Shown: positions 49,306 to 59,380, numbered from the stretch's first letter. The stretch: 64,000 bases of DNA from Verrucomicrobiia bacterium (GCA_036405135.1 DASWYF010000010.1:124001-188000), one strand, 5' to 3'. Made by a program: numbers and translations. Notes: a model not told the origin generated them from the letters alone.

Positions 49306-50109
49306 TTATTCTTCCCAGAAGCTGTTGAGCACGGAATGTTTGGCGGCTTTTTCGTGCTGGGTGATGGCTTGGGTGATGAAGTTTTTGCCGAGTTCGACGG
49401 CGATGGGGAGTTCGCAGCCGAGTGCGAGGTAGCCGGTGATGGCGGCGGAGTAGGTGCAGCCGGTGCCGTGGGTGGAGACGCCGCGCACGTAGGGCGCGGT
49501 GAGCATCAGTTCGTTTTCGTCGTCGTAAAAGATGTCGATGGCTTCACGGCTGTCTTTCAGATGACCGCCTTTGACGAGGGCAGCGCAGCCGTAGGTCTCA
49601 AAGATTTCCCGGGCGGCGGAACGGAGGTCTTCCACGTTGCTCAAGGGGCGGTTTACGAGGAGGGCGGCTTCATCCAGATTTGGCGTTACCAGTGTGGCGA
49701 GGGGGAGCAATTCTTCTTTCACCGCTTTGATAGCGGAGGATTTCAGCAGGCGTGCGCCGCTGGTGGAGACCATGACGGGGTCCACGATGAGCGGCGGCAT
49801 TTTCGCCTGGGAGAAGAACTCGGTGATGATCTTGATGATGGGCGTGGAGAAGAGCATGCCGGTCTTCACGGTGGCGGGTTTCAGTTCGGCAAAAACGGCT
49901 TCGATCTGTTTCTGCACCATTGCTGGTGACGCTGCCTGAATGCCGGTGACGGCTTTCGGGTTTTGCGCAGTGAGGCAGGTGATGGCGCTGGTGCCGTGGG
50001 TGCCGAGGGCGGCGAAGGTTTTCAGATCCGCTTGGATGCCGGCGCCGCCACCGCTATCGGAACCGGCGATTGTGAGGGTGACGGGGAGAGTGGCGGCGGT
50101 GTGTTTCAT
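49306..50109 (-). CDS. thiD: Hydroxymethylpyrimidine/phosphomethylpyrimidine kinase
   Basis: The 267-residue enzyme phosphorylates HMP and HMP-P to HMP-PP for thiamine diphosphate synthesis. ThiD motifs: [86 protein letters not shown] (anion-hole GTGCTYS, catalytic Cys). The ATG giving [16 protein letters not shown] is chosen; one 42 bases upstream is possible. No TPP riboswitch or other thi gene is seen beside it. Confidence 0.93.
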   Translation of the reverse strand: MKHTAATLPVTLTIAGSDSGGGAGIQADLKTFAALGTHGTSAITCLTAQNPKAVTGIQAASPAMVQKQIEAVFAELKPATVKTGMLFSTPIIKIITEFFSQAKMPPLIVDPVMVSTSGARLLKSSAIKAVKEELLPLATLVTPNLDEAALLVNRPLSNVEDLRSAAREIFETYGCAALVKGGHLKDSREAIDIFYDDENELMLTAPYVRGVSTHGTGCTYSAAITGYLALGCELPIAVELGKNFITQAITQHEKAAKHSVLNSFWEE

Positions 50110-50458
50110 CGTATTGGGAACAGGATGATGGAAGAGGGCGGGGGTGGTCAATCATGAGGGGAGAGTTATGCCCTTGTGCTACGACTCACCCCTCACCTCA
50201 GCCCTCTCCCCATTGAGGGGAGAGGGAGATGGTATGTTCGCTTGCACCTATCATATTTATGCCATCGGACATTTGGATGTTTAGGCGGCATAAATGCCGC
50301 GCTCCTTTGGCGAGATCGGTGATCGTTGTGGTTCTATGTTTCTGCATTTGGTTGACGATTGCTATGAGGAGCGGTTAAGGCTCGACGGAGTCTCGCCCTA
50401 CCTTGGATAGGATTCGTTTTCGGGTTTGCAGTTTTGCTTGGGCGTGTAACGTAACGGC
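50110..50458. other. Divergent gap between thiD and polX with repeats
   Basis: It contains a CCTCACCTCAGCCCTCTCCC palindrome (50187-50232), a GGCGGCAT...ATGCCGCGCTCC hairpin (50283-50305) related to the REP-like units, and a GGCTCGACGGAGTCTCGCCC segment (50379-50398) of another repeat type. Promoters for both genes must lie here. No riboswitch fold was recognised. Confidence 0.55.
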
Positions 50459-52216
50459 ATGGCGATGGATAAAGAACAGGTGGCGGAGATTTTGCAGGAG
50501 ATCGGTGTCCTGCTGGAATTGAAGGGTGAGAATCCGTTCAAGACGCGGGCGTATGTGAATGGTGCGCGCGCGTTGGAGAGCCTTGGCGAACCGTTGGAGA
50601 AGATGGTGGCAGAGGATCGCCTCAGTGAGATTAAAGGATTTGGCGAAGCCTTGCAGCAGAAGGTCACGGAATTGGTGACCACAGGCCGCCTGAAATATTA
50701 CGAAGACCTGAAAGCGTCCATTCCGGCGGGCATGGTGGCATTGCTGGAGATCCAAGGGCTTGGCCCGAAGAAGGTGAAGGCGATGCATGATAAGCTGGGC
50801 ATCGACTCGCTCGAATCTTTGGAAGCGGCGTGCAAGGCGGGAAAGGTGGCGGAGCTGGACGGCTTCGGTGAAAAGACGCAGGCGAAGATTCTCGAGGCGA
50901 TCGATTTCCGGCGCAAATACGCCACGCGACATCGCTTGGTGGATGCGCTTTATGCAAGTGAGCCGATTCTTGATGCGTTGCGTGAACATCCGGATGTAAT
51001 CCGTTGCAGCACGGCAGGGAGCTTGCGGCGTTTCAAGGAAGTCATTGGTGACATCGATTTCTTGGTGTCTTCGAAAAAGCCTTTGGATGTCATCGATTTC
51101 TTCACGAAGTTGCCGGGCGTCATCAATGTGCTGGCGAAGGGGGATACGAAATCCAGCGTGATCGTGGAGGGCGGCATTCAGGCGGATCTACGCGTGGTGA
51201 GTGATGCGGAGTATCCCTTCGCGCTCGCGTATTTCACGGGCAGCAAGGAGCACAATATTGTGATGCGCCAGCGTGCGATTCAACGCGGCTTGCGATTAAA
51301 TGAATACGGACTGTTCCGTTCCAAGGAAGAAACGCGCGATCCGGCTTTACTCGTCGCTTGTCAGACGGAGGATGAGATTTTTAAGACGCTTGATCTGCCT
51401 TACATCGCGCCGGAGTTGCGTGAGGACCATGGTGAGTTTGCGGCAGGTGAGAAGAATGATTTGCCGCGTTTGCTCGAATGGTCCGATCTGAAAGGTTCGT
51501 TGCACAATCACTCCAATTGGAGTGATGGCCGCAACACCTTGGAGGACATCGCCAAATTCATGACGGAACTGGGCTGTAGTTACTGGGCGATCACGGATCA
51601 CAGCAAAGCTTCATACCAAGCGAATGGCTTGGATGCGGAACGTTTGCGCAAGCAGTTGGTGGAGATCAAAGCCATCAATCAGAAGCTCGCGGACGAAGGC
51701 ACGGATTTCCGCCTACTCACGGGTTCTGAAGTGGATGTGTTGAAGGAACGTTTGGACTTCGAGAACGACATGCTAGCGGAATTGGATGTGGTGGTGGCCA
51801 GTTTGCACGTGCCGGGCAGTGATGAGGCGGATAATACGAAGCGACTCATACGCGCGGCGGAGAATCCGTATGTGCACATGCTCGGTCACTTGACGGGGCG
51901 GTTGCTCTTGGAGCGTGAAGCTTACAAGGTGAACCAGCAAGCGGTGATCGATGCGTGTGCCGCGACGGGCACGTGGATCGAGCTGAATGCAAATCCCTAT
52001 CGCTTCGATATGGACTGGCGCCTGTGGCAGTATGCGAAGTCCAAGGGAGTGAAGTGCGTGGTCAATTGCGATGCTCATCGCCATGAACACGCTGGATTTT
52101 TGAGGTTAGGCACGGGCATAGCCCGTAAGGGGTGGTTGACCAAAGAGGATGTGGTTAACACCTTGACCTTGAAAGGACTGTTGCAAGCTCTGCAAAAAAA
52201 GAGAAGTGGGGTTTGA
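50459..52216 (+). CDS. polX: Bacterial family X DNA polymerase with PHP domain
   Basis: The 585-residue protein has a helix-hairpin-helix N-terminus (FKTRAYVNGARALESL, GFGEALQQKV, IQGLGPKKVKAMHDKLG), a nucleotidyltransferase core with catalytic Asp residues in IGDIDFLVSS and QADLRVV, and a C-terminal PHP metal-dependent domain (LHNHSNWSDGRNTLEDIAKF, ITDHSKA, GSEVDVL, NCDAHRHEHAGFL). This layout is bacterial PolX, a gap-filling polymerase/3'-5' exonuclease in base excision and end-joining repair. Start ATG 50459. Confidence 0.94.
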   Translation: MAMDKEQVAEILQEIGVLLELKGENPFKTRAYVNGARALESLGEPLEKMVAEDRLSEIKGFGEALQQKVTELVTTGRLKYYEDLKASIPAGMVALLEIQGLGPKKVKAMHDKLGIDSLESLEAACKAGKVAELDGFGEKTQAKILEAIDFRRKYATRHRLVDALYASEPILDALREHPDVIRCSTAGSLRRFKEVIGDIDFLVSSKKPLDVIDFFTKLPGVINVLAKGDTKSSVIVEGGIQADLRVVSDAEYPFALAYFTGSKEHNIVMRQRAIQRGLRLNEYGLFRSKEETRDPALLVACQTEDEIFKTLDLPYIAPELREDHGEFAAGEKNDLPRLLEWSDLKGSLHNHSNWSDGRNTLEDIAKFMTELGCSYWAITDHSKASYQANGLDAERLRKQLVEIKAINQKLADEGTDFRLLTGSEVDVLKERLDFENDMLAELDVVVASLHVPGSDEADNTKRLIRAAENPYVHMLGHLTGRLLLEREAYKVNQQAVIDACAATGTWIELNANPYRFDMDWRLWQYAKSKGVKCVVNCDAHRHEHAGFLRLGTGIARKGWLTKEDVVNTLTLKGLLQALQKKRSGV

Positions 52217-52326
52217 TGACGGCAGAAGATCAGGCCTAGTCAGCGGCAAGCATTAACCACTCTGACGTAAACATGCCTATCCCCGGCTCCAAACCAGCAC
52301 CACTGCCGGCCAATGAAAAATAAGGT

Positions 52327-53009
52327 TTGGAGGCAGCGATGCAGCGAACATCGCAAAGACCTGGGCTGGATTTTGTGCTGCTGGATCATCAATTACCGGG
52401 CAGTGATGCGTGCGTGCAGTGGAGTCAGTTCAAAGATCTTGCTGCATGCCGTTGGGCGTATCCGGTTGCGCTGACGAACTCGCGTTTGGCAGCGGATGCT
52501 CCGATCAAGGCGGCGGTTTACAAACCGATCCGTCGTCAGCAGATGATGGAAGTGATCTTGAAGAGTTTGAGCAAGGCTTCATCGGAGACGTCAGCGGTGG
52601 CCAAGACGGGGGTGATTTTGCTGGCCGAGAGTCATCCGGGATCGATCCTGGTGGCGGATGATAATGTGGTGAATCTCAAGGTGGCGAGCTCGTTTCTGAA
52701 ACGCATGGGTATGAGCCTGACACGGTGGTGAATGGTCGCGAGGTGCTCAATGCGTTGGCGGCAAAACATTACGATGTGGTTTTGCTGGATATCCAGATGC
52801 CGGAGTTGGACGGGTATCAGGTGGCAGTACTGGTGATCGCCAATATTTCCAGCGGTGAAAGGCCGAAGTTAATCGCACTAACGGCGAATGCGATGGAGTC
52901 GGACCGGCAGAAGTGTCTGGCGGCGGGATTGGATGATTATCTGCCGAAGCCGATCAAGGTGACGGACTTGGAGCGGGTGCTGAAGACTTACCTGACGGCG
53001 AAGCCCTAA
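52327..53009 (+). pseudogene. Frameshifted, 5'-truncated double receiver domain of a hybrid kinase
   Basis: The remains of two consecutive receiver domains. The first reads DFVLLDHQLPGSDACVQW...VYKPIRRQQMMEVIL; the second starts SILVADDNVVNLKVASSFLKRMGM, then the frame shifts by one base at about 52708-52712 and continues (YEPDTVVNGREVLNALAAKHYDVVLLDIQMPELDGY...LPKPIKVTDLERVL). Inserting one base gives a normal receiver. The upstream kinase part is absent, so this is a decayed end of a hybrid histidine kinase or orphan regulator. Confidence 0.8.
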
Positions 53010-53545
53010 AAAAGAAGTGGGCGAACGGCTAGGTAACACACAAAACCTTGCCGCCCGCCCGAGATCCATCGCAGGAGGAAACTGACGACAAATCTCACCC
53101 ATAATAAAGCACAGGAGGGGGCAAAAATAAAGTCGGAGAGGGGTGGGCAAAGCCAGGAATGGATGAGGTTATTTGGTGAAAAAACGCTAGGTAAAACCCC
53201 GTATCTTTTGATTCAGCCTAAGCGGTCAAAAAAAGCCTGATGGCGGATTTTTACCTAAACGAGTGGAAAAATTTATCCATGACAGGAAGTTTATAAAAAA
53301 ACGATACACGGGGCTATATTTTTTATAATATGTTTTCGCTCAAAGAGTTGTGTTTCGATTTTGACTGGTATTACCGAGGTGGAAAGAGTCGGAGTGAGAT
53401 TTTTTTTGAGGCTCCCTAGGCCGAAATGCCTATTGGCAAAGGAGCTGCTTAACCAGTTCAGGCGGATCAGGGGTGCGTAACCTTTGGCCAAACGAAACGT
53501 CTAGGATGGACGTAATACGGTTGGCGGCTGATCGCCAGACGTACA
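53010..53545. other. Gene-free AT-rich gap with a nested hairpin
   Basis: This 536-base AT-rich stretch has no convincing gene. A nested hairpin (GCTCC 53411-53415, TAGGC/GCCTA inside, GGAGC 53441-53445) lies about 100 bases before the TPR gene start. AAAAAA/TTTTTT runs and an ATATTTTTTATAATAT segment (about 53315-53331) suggest curved promoter DNA. Confidence 0.45.
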
Positions 53546-54274
53546 ATGATCAAAGAAGTGACTAGCATTTTAAAACGTGTGGCAGTGGTGTTGGGGCTGG
53601 TAGTGGCCTTTCTGGCCTTCATGAGTTTCCCGGCTTTTTCCAAGACGGACCGGGCAGTTGCCCAGACCGGTGAAGTCCGCGGCGCATTGAGTCCTTTTGA
53701 AGAAGACCTGTCGACATATTCTCCCCGTGAGGCAGCCGAATATTGGAATGACTGGGGGAATGAATACGGCCGCTCAGGGCCGATGACGAACATGTTCGTC
53801 TGTTTCCTGAACGCCGTCCGCATCATGCCGCATGAGCCGGCGTATCATCAGAACCTAGCCACAGGACTTTTCATGTATCGCAAGGATGCCAAAGAATTCT
53901 TTGGCGTGAATGAAGAACAGGTGTTCTCGATGGCGTTGCGTGAGTATCGCAAGGCGCGCATACTGGACCCGGAGAATTACGAGCTGGCCAAGGATCTGGC
54001 GATGGTCCATTACGGCATCAAGCCTTTCCGGGCGGAAGAGGCGCTCACGGAATGGAACCAAGTGCTGGTTTTGGCGCAAAAGAAACCGGACGCCAATCTG
54101 GATGAGATCTATGTGAACCTGGGACGGGTCAATTTTTTGGCGGCGCGTTATGCCGAGGCGCAAAAGTGGCTGTCAAAGGTGAAAGCACCCGAGTTTGAGG
54201 AGATGCGGAACGTGTTGTGGGCGCGCGTAACGGACAGTGCGCAGCTTCGCCATGATGTGGAAGTGAGCAACTGA
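53546..54274 (+). CDS. TPR-repeat membrane-anchored protein
   Basis: A 242-residue protein: N-terminal membrane anchor (VAVVLGLVVAFLAFMSFPAF), then a tetratricopeptide-like region with repeating helix pairs (FLNAVRIMPHEPAYHQNLATGLF, REYRKARILDPENYELAKDLAMVHYGIKPF, DANLDEIYVNLGRVNFLAARYAEAQKWLSKV). Such modules scaffold protein complexes. I cannot assign a specific role. It lies 91 bases upstream of the lipoprotein gene. Confidence 0.72.
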   Translation: MIKEVTSILKRVAVVLGLVVAFLAFMSFPAFSKTDRAVAQTGEVRGALSPFEEDLSTYSPREAAEYWNDWGNEYGRSGPMTNMFVCFLNAVRIMPHEPAYHQNLATGLFMYRKDAKEFFGVNEEQVFSMALREYRKARILDPENYELAKDLAMVHYGIKPFRAEEALTEWNQVLVLAQKKPDANLDEIYVNLGRVNFLAARYAEAQKWLSKVKAPEFEEMRNVLWARVTDSAQLRHDVEVSN

Positions 54275-54365
54275 TCCGCGGAGGGACGTTCCGGCGGGCG
54301 GGAGGTATTGAAATCCCGTGGTGCCACTTGCGTCGGGCAGTTTTTTGTGGCAACCAAAGGCCGTC

Positions 54366-55997
54366 ATGAATCGTATCTGGACGGTCGTCGTGTCTTCTTT
54401 GCTTTTGCTGCAAGGAGCATGCAAGCCATCGGCTCCTGCGCCGCAGGCGGAAACTGAAGCGGAGAAGCCGGTCGCACATTCTCCCGCGAATGTCACGGTG
54501 GCGGCACCCGCTGCTCCTCCCGCTTTGCTGTCCTGGCATTCGGCGGGGCTTAAATCAGTGGCAGAGGCAGAAGGTGGCAGCCGATTGAGAGAAGTCTTGG
54601 GCATGCCGCAAACCGCTGCGCTCAAGAGCAACACCCTCGTCAAACTTTCCCATAATCTTCCCGCCATCATTTTTTCTGAAGTCCTTGCGAGCAAGGCACA
54701 GGCGGACAAGCTCAAGCCCCTGCTTGATGACATCGCAACTTATGAGTCCAAGGTGGTCTGGGCCAGTGAAGCTCCGCTGCGCTGGCGCGTATCAGTGAAG
54801 ATACCGGTGGAGCGGACCGGCATCTGGTCTGCGAACCTGCATGCCCTTTTGGCGAGCGGCCAGCCGGCAGAGACGGTTCCGCTCACGAACATCACCGATC
54901 AGTGGTTCACTGTCTCCTATACTCCGCAGGAAACATACAGTTATGGTTTGAAGGAAGGCTGGGTGACGGTGGAGCGATCGGAGAAGGATTATAAATGGGG
55001 CGCTTTTTCGGCCAGTCTGGCGAGCAATGTGTGGCTGGCAGTGGAGCTTCCAGCAAGGATACTGCCGTTAACAGGCACCTTGCTGGACACAAACAATCTG
55101 CCCTACTTGCGCCTGACCATGGAGGGCAAAGGCGAGAACCAGCTCAGCCGCCTGGACCTGAAATTTCTGAAAGATTTAAAGATTCCGCAGCAACCTTGGA
55201 ATGTGCCCACCAATACGATCAAAGATCCGATCGTCAGTTTCACGGCCCTGCGCGGGGTGGGGGATATCTGGTCCCGGGTTGAAGCATTGAAACCTTTGGG
55301 ACTGCCCAAACCGCCTGAGCAAATCTATGTCTGGGCTCAGACTGACCTGCCATTTCAGACTTTCGTAGCGGCATCCGTACCGGGCGCATCGAACTTGGTT
55401 CAAACGTCATTGAAGAGCTGGACCAATGAATTACAGAAAACGTATGGCAACCGGATCGCGGGCAGGTTTGCTTCCAAAACCAACGAGCTGAACTGGGCGG
55501 GGTTGATGGGATTGCTGCCTTTTCTGAAAGCGGCTCCGGAACCGACTGACGACTATCTGGTATTCGGTCTGGCCCCGATGGTGCCGAAGCCCCAAGACTT
55601 GCCGCGTGAATTGCTGATGCAGTTCATCCATCGCACGAACCTGGTTTATTACGATTGGGAAATCACAGAAGCGCGGCTGACACATTGGCTGCAATCCGCC
55701 TCTTTGCTTTACATGGCGGCCAACAGAGTGCCCATACACAATGGCGTGGCCCCCTATCAGTGGGCGGTGAATGTGGCCTCCAAATTGGGCAACACGGTGA
55801 CGGAAGCGGAATTGGCGGCGGCGAATGAGATCAAAGTGTTCCGCAAATCTCCCGCTGGGATGTCGGGATTTGAAATCTATCTCTTTTTCCGCTGGCTGGA
55901 CCAGAAGAGCTTTCCGCGGTGGGATGAGGAAGGCGCTCATCAACTGGGATTGCCTGAGCTGCCTGCATCCCCGGGTGGGCCTGGGGTGCCCAAGTAA
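54366..55997 (+). CDS. Hypothetical lipoprotein, 543 residues
   Basis: Starts [19 protein letters not shown], a lipoprotein signal with lipidated Cys19, then a Pro/Ala/Glu linker and a long globular part ([18 protein letters not shown]...[22 protein letters not shown]) I cannot assign to a family. No membrane segments follow. It lies 9 bases upstream of pdxJ and may be cotranscribed with it. A GTG 48 bases earlier is possible but would disrupt the signal. Confidence 0.7.
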   Translation: MNRIWTVVVSSLLLLQGACKPSAPAPQAETEAEKPVAHSPANVTVAAPAAPPALLSWHSAGLKSVAEAEGGSRLREVLGMPQTAALKSNTLVKLSHNLPAIIFSEVLASKAQADKLKPLLDDIATYESKVVWASEAPLRWRVSVKIPVERTGIWSANLHALLASGQPAETVPLTNITDQWFTVSYTPQETYSYGLKEGWVTVERSEKDYKWGAFSASLASNVWLAVELPARILPLTGTLLDTNNLPYLRLTMEGKGENQLSRLDLKFLKDLKIPQQPWNVPTNTIKDPIVSFTALRGVGDIWSRVEALKPLGLPKPPEQIYVWAQTDLPFQTFVAASVPGASNLVQTSLKSWTNELQKTYGNRIAGRFASKTNELNWAGLMGLLPFLKAAPEPTDDYLVFGLAPMVPKPQDLPRELLMQFIHRTNLVYYDWEITEARLTHWLQSASLLYMAANRVPIHNGVAPYQWAVNVASKLGNTVTEAELAAANEIKVFRKSPAGMSGFEIYLFFRWLDQKSFPRWDEEGAHQLGLPELPASPGGPGVPK

Positions 55998-56005
55998 AAG
56001 AAGTT

Positions 56006-56746
56006 ATGTTGAAACTGGGAGTCAATATTGATCATGTGGCGACGGTGCGTGAGGCGCGGTATCGCGGACAGACGCGGGGTGAGCCTGATCCGGTGGTTTT
56101 GGCGCTGATCTGTGAGGAATCGGGAGCACATGGTATCACAGCGCATTTGCGGGAGGATCGGCGGCATATCCAGGATCGTGATGTGTGGCTGTTGCGGGAG
56201 CGGATCAAGACGCGGTTGAACCTGGAGATGGCGAACTCGCCGGAGATCGTGGAGATCGCGCTGAAGTTGAAACCGGAGATCGTTTGTCTCGTGCCTGAGC
56301 GGCGTCAGGAGGTGACGACGGAAGGTGGACTGGATGTGGTGGGGAATCTGGCGGCACTCACGGAGACGCGGAAGCGGATGAATGATGCGGGGATCGAGGT
56401 GAGCCTGTTCATCGCGCCGGACCCGCAGCAGATCGAGGCTTCGGCGAAGACAGGGACGCAGTTCATCGAATTGCACACCGGGAAGTTCGCGGATCATTTT
56501 GACCAGAAGGCGGCGCGGAATGTGGAGCTGGAAAGGTTGGTGGCGGGAGCTAAGCAGGCGCATGCGCTGGGCATCCAGGTGAATGCGGGGCATGGGTTGA
56601 ATTATGTGAATCTGCCGGTGTTGCATGTGGTGCCGCATCTGGTGGAGTTGAACATCGGGCACAGCATCGTGAGCCGGGCGGTGACGACGGGGATGGCGCA
56701 GGCGGTGAAGGATATGCTGGAGTTGATGAAAGATTATAAGGGCTAG
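56006..56746 (+). CDS. pdxJ: Pyridoxine 5'-phosphate synthase
   Basis: The 246-residue TIM-barrel enzyme condenses 1-deoxy-D-xylulose 5-phosphate and 3-amino-2-oxopropyl phosphate into pyridoxine 5'-phosphate. Motifs: [74 protein letters not shown] and [30 protein letters not shown]. Start ATG 56006 follows a purine-rich site. acpS lies 144 bases downstream, the usual pdxJ-acpS pair, here split by a CCTCTCC palindrome. Confidence 0.95.
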   Translation: MLKLGVNIDHVATVREARYRGQTRGEPDPVVLALICEESGAHGITAHLREDRRHIQDRDVWLLRERIKTRLNLEMANSPEIVEIALKLKPEIVCLVPERRQEVTTEGGLDVVGNLAALTETRKRMNDAGIEVSLFIAPDPQQIEASAKTGTQFIELHTGKFADHFDQKAARNVELERLVAGAKQAHALGIQVNAGHGLNYVNLPVLHVVPHLVELNIGHSIVSRAVTTGMAQAVKDMLELMKDYKG

Positions 56747-56765
56747 GTCGCTGTCGAGAAGGGGG

Positions 56766-56808
56766 CACCCCTCACCCCGGCCCTCTCCCCTCCGAGGGGC
56801 GAGGGAGA
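56766..56808. repeat. CCCTCTCCCC...GGGGCGAGGG palindrome
   Basis: ACCCCGGCCCTCTCCCCTCC then GAGGGGCGAGGGAG: an imperfect palindrome between pdxJ and acpS. Related forms occur at 31733-31790, 32092-32150 and 50187-50232. Confidence 0.75.
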
Positions 56809-56890
56809 TGTGGCGTTTACTCGCTTTCATCACCTGCAGGTAATTTGAGGATGTGTTCTTGGGCTGACGAGGGCGAGGTGTTGACGACAT

Positions 56891-57268
56891 ATGATTTTAG
56901 GCATTGGCATTGATTTGGTGGAGACGGCGCGGATTCAGGCGTCGATCGATCGCTTTGGGGATGCGTTCTTGGAGCGGTTCCTGTTGCCGGAGGAGATCGA
57001 GTTCTGCAAATCACACAAGTATCCACTTACGCACATCGCGGCGCGGTTCGCGGCGAAGGAGGCGGTGGCGAAGGCGTTTGGGACGGGTGTGGGTGAGGAG
57101 TTGGGCTGGCTGGATATCGAGATCGGTCGGAAGCCGACGGGAGAGCCGTTTCTGGTGTTACACAAGAAGGCGATCGAGTTGTTTCAAGCGCGTGGAGGGA
57201 AGGGGACGCATGTGTCGCTGACGCATACGGAGAATTATGCGGCGGCGGTGGTGGTGATTGAGGGGTAG
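56891..57268 (+). CDS. acpS: Holo-[acyl-carrier-protein] synthase
   Basis: The 125-residue enzyme transfers 4'-phosphopantetheine from CoA to apo-acyl-carrier protein. AcpS signature: LGIGIDLVETARIQASIDRFGDAFLERFL, then FAAKEAVAKAFGTGVGEELGW (catalytic and Mg-binding residues), and HVSLTHTENYAAAVVVIE. Start ATG 56891 gives the correct N-terminal strand. It is the pdxJ partner. Confidence 0.95.
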   Translation: MILGIGIDLVETARIQASIDRFGDAFLERFLLPEEIEFCKSHKYPLTHIAARFAAKEAVAKAFGTGVGEELGWLDIEIGRKPTGEPFLVLHKKAIELFQARGGKGTHVSLTHTENYAAAVVVIEG

Positions 57269-57273
57269 GGGGA

Positions 57274-57362
57274 TTTACGATTTACGAAGGACGATTTACG
57301 AATCGGTGGGCTCTTGATTGGGAAACATCGAACATCGAACTCCCAACGTCCAGCATCGAGAG
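57274..57362 (+). repeat. TTTACGA and ACATCGA word repeats
   Basis: GATTTACGATTTACGAAGGA, then CGATTTACGAATCGG, later AACATCGAACATCGAAC and CCAGCATCGAG. Short words recur at short spacing with mismatches. It fills the gap between acpS and the YcaQ-like gene. Confidence 0.75.
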
Positions 57363-57371
57363 GAAGCAGTT

Positions 57372-58466
57372 TTACTTAATCACCTTGTGTGAATTCATCG
57401 CCAAGAACTTGGTGAATTCGTTCAACACTGGTTTTAGCTCGATACCTTTTTCCACTGTTACGCGGGCGTTGAGGAGGTTGTTTTCACGATCCACCTTCGG
57501 GTCTACGTGGCCGATGATGCGGGTGCCGCTGAGGATGGGGAGGGCGTAGTAGCCGCGGACGCGTTTGGCGGGTGGGGTGTAAACTTCCCAGGTGTAGTCG
57601 AAATCCCAGAGGCGGCGGGTGATCTTGCGGTCGTAGATGATGGGGTCGAGCGGGGCGAGCAGGTGTGGGGTCGTTGGAGGCTCGGGGAGGTCGGCGGCGT
57701 TCTTCAATAATTCGGCGTCTTCGTTCAGGCAATAGACGGGGGCGTGGTCGGCCACTTTTACTTTGGTGATAAAGTCTTTGGCGAGTTGTGCGTGGGCGTT
57801 GTTCAAGGTCACGAGGCGGCGCTGGCGCAGGCGGACTTGGATGAGCCAGCGTTTGATCTCACGGGCGGTGGCGGGTTTGCTGGAGAGCACGGATTCAGGG
57901 AGAATGCGTTCGGGGAGATCGAAGACGCGGCGGAAGTTATCTCGGCGGGTGATGAGGAGGCGACCGTGGAAGAAGAGTTTATCGAGGGTGACTTTCGCCA
58001 AGGTGCCGGTGGTGCCCCAGCCGGTTTGGGAACTGCCGGAATCGAGGAAAGCGGAGGAACTGAGCGGGCCTTCGGTGCGGATGCGGTCGATGATCTTTCG
58101 AGCCATCTTCTTTTGATCGGCATCAAGGGCGCCGGAGTATCTGTCTGAAGTGCGGCGGGCTTTCATGCCGGGCAGGAGGTAGCGGTAGTCCTCCATTGGC
58201 AGGGCGACGAGGACGCCGACGTAGTGCTCGAAGAAGGCGCGGTCTTTTCGTTGGTATAGCGCCTTCAATAAATCATCGCGCTGATAGTTCTGTACGCGGT
58301 TGCGCAGGATGAGATCGTGCATCTTGCCGCAGACGTCGATGGGATCGATCTGGATGTAGCCGTGATGGCGGATGGCGTCATCGGTGGTGCGATGAGGGGC
58401 GTCGAGATGGAGGACGCGGCGGAGGAACTTGCGGCAGGCTTGGGGCGTGGTGGTGACGGTTTTCAA
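57372..58466 (-). CDS. YcaQ-like winged-helix DNA glycosylase family protein
   Basis: The 364-residue protein has the HTH_42/YcaQ pattern: a winged-helix start (CRKFLRRVLHL, HHGYIQIDPIDVCGKMHDLILRNRV), a central all-helical part and a C-terminal QxQ-type core (YEVYTPPAKRVRGYYALPILSGTRIIGHVDPKVDRENNLL). Characterised members (YcaQ, AlkX) unhook interstrand DNA crosslinks. I could not confirm the catalytic QxQ residues. Start ATG 58466. Confidence 0.83.
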   Translation of the reverse strand: MKTVTTTPQACRKFLRRVLHLDAPHRTTDDAIRHHGYIQIDPIDVCGKMHDLILRNRVQNYQRDDLLKALYQRKDRAFFEHYVGVLVALPMEDYRYLLPGMKARRTSDRYSGALDADQKKMARKIIDRIRTEGPLSSSAFLDSGSSQTGWGTTGTLAKVTLDKLFFHGRLLITRRDNFRRVFDLPERILPESVLSSKPATAREIKRWLIQVRLRQRRLVTLNNAHAQLAKDFITKVKVADHAPVYCLNEDAELLKNAADLPEPPTTPHLLAPLDPIIYDRKITRRLWDFDYTWEVYTPPAKRVRGYYALPILSGTRIIGHVDPKVDRENNLLNARVTVEKGIELKPVLNEFTKFLAMNSHKVIK

Positions 58467-58835
58467 AATTCACAGCCCCGACAGGAGCCGGGGTGAAAAT
58501 ACGCGGAATACGTAAAAAGGGAAACAGGGAATGGGGTTAGACAGGATCAACAAGAGTTACAGGATGGAGATATGATGCGTGATACGTAATGCGTAACGGG
58601 GAAACAGCGAGGCCGGTGGCATCAGTGGGCCTATGTGGGGTAAAGTTGAACCGGAGACGGAGGGGCAGAGAGTTTGAACAGAAGGGCGCGAAGGCAGCGA
58701 AGGGGAGAAATATTTCAACGAATGGATGGGGTGTTCCGGTTTTTTGGAGCAATCAGGGAAGTTAACCGCGAACTACGCGAAATACACGAAAAGGGAAAAC
58801 GGGGAGGGCGTGAAATGACGACTCGCGAATGAGCG
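58467..58835. repeat. Gap filled with CGCGAA, GACAGGAT and TACGTA word repeats
   Basis: Word series: AATACGCGGAATACGTAAAA (about 58498-58516), GTTAGACAGGATCAACAAGA, GTTACAGGATGG, TGATGCGTGATACGTAATGC (58572-58591), GGGCGCGAAGGCAGCGAAGG (58683-58702) and CGCGAACTACGCGAAATACA (58767-58786). No gene is visible; frames here are repeat-derived. Confidence 0.7.
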
Positions 58836-59258
58836 TCACCAAATGCGGCCGGCTCGCCACAGGTCTTTGGGGAGCCAGGTGATCTGGTTGGTGTCGGTGG
58901 TGTTGACGGAGCCGGCCAGGACGCTTTGGCGTACAGAGGGTTCCAGGTCACGGAAAGATTTCGCACTCGCTCCGATCTGGGCGCCGAGGCGGTTGTTGTG
59001 GCGGTCCATCCGGTTGGAATCTTTGCCGCCAGATTCCATCAGAGCAGTCATCAGATAGACTGCCTGCTCATCCAAGGTGTAAGAAACGACTGCACTGGCG
59101 AGGGCGTGGCGGTAGGCATCGAGGGGGCCGTGTCGGCCACCTTCGAAGTCTGATCGGAAAACGTGGGTCCAGGTGTAACCAAGAACACATAAAGGGTAGA
59201 TGCTCAGGAGGAGAGCCACGGCGGCCAGACGCCATAGTATCTTTCGCTTGTTCTTCAT
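58836..59258 (-). CDS. Hypothetical exported protein, DUF6973-like
   Basis: A 140-residue protein with an N-terminal membrane anchor or signal (LAAVALLLSIYPLCVLGY), then GGRHGPLDAYRHALASAVVSYTL and MDRHNNRLGAQIGASAKSF, which matches the GxxDAxRHAxxSA...DxHNNxxG pattern of DUF6973-type proteins. Function unknown. Upstream, the gap to the plus-strand 464-residue gene carries a CTGCCGGC hairpin. Confidence 0.68.
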   Translation of the reverse strand: MKNKRKILWRLAAVALLLSIYPLCVLGYTWTHVFRSDFEGGRHGPLDAYRHALASAVVSYTLDEQAVYLMTALMESGGKDSNRMDRHNNRLGAQIGASAKSFRDLEPSVRQSVLAGSVNTTDTNQITWLPKDLWRAGRIW

Positions 59259-59380
59259 CGAGCGGGTTAGAGAATGTCAGGAACTGTTCGGGAGTAAAAT
59301 CGCAAAACTTGTTGGCCGAGAGCAAGCGAGTGTGATTGTAAACGGGTCAGGGAAGCATGGTTGGCTACGGCGGACGTCGC

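Noticed and set aside
53400-53450. Possible c-di-GMP riboswitch before the TPR gene
   Set aside because: A nested hairpin is present but the conserved riboswitch core bases were not found.
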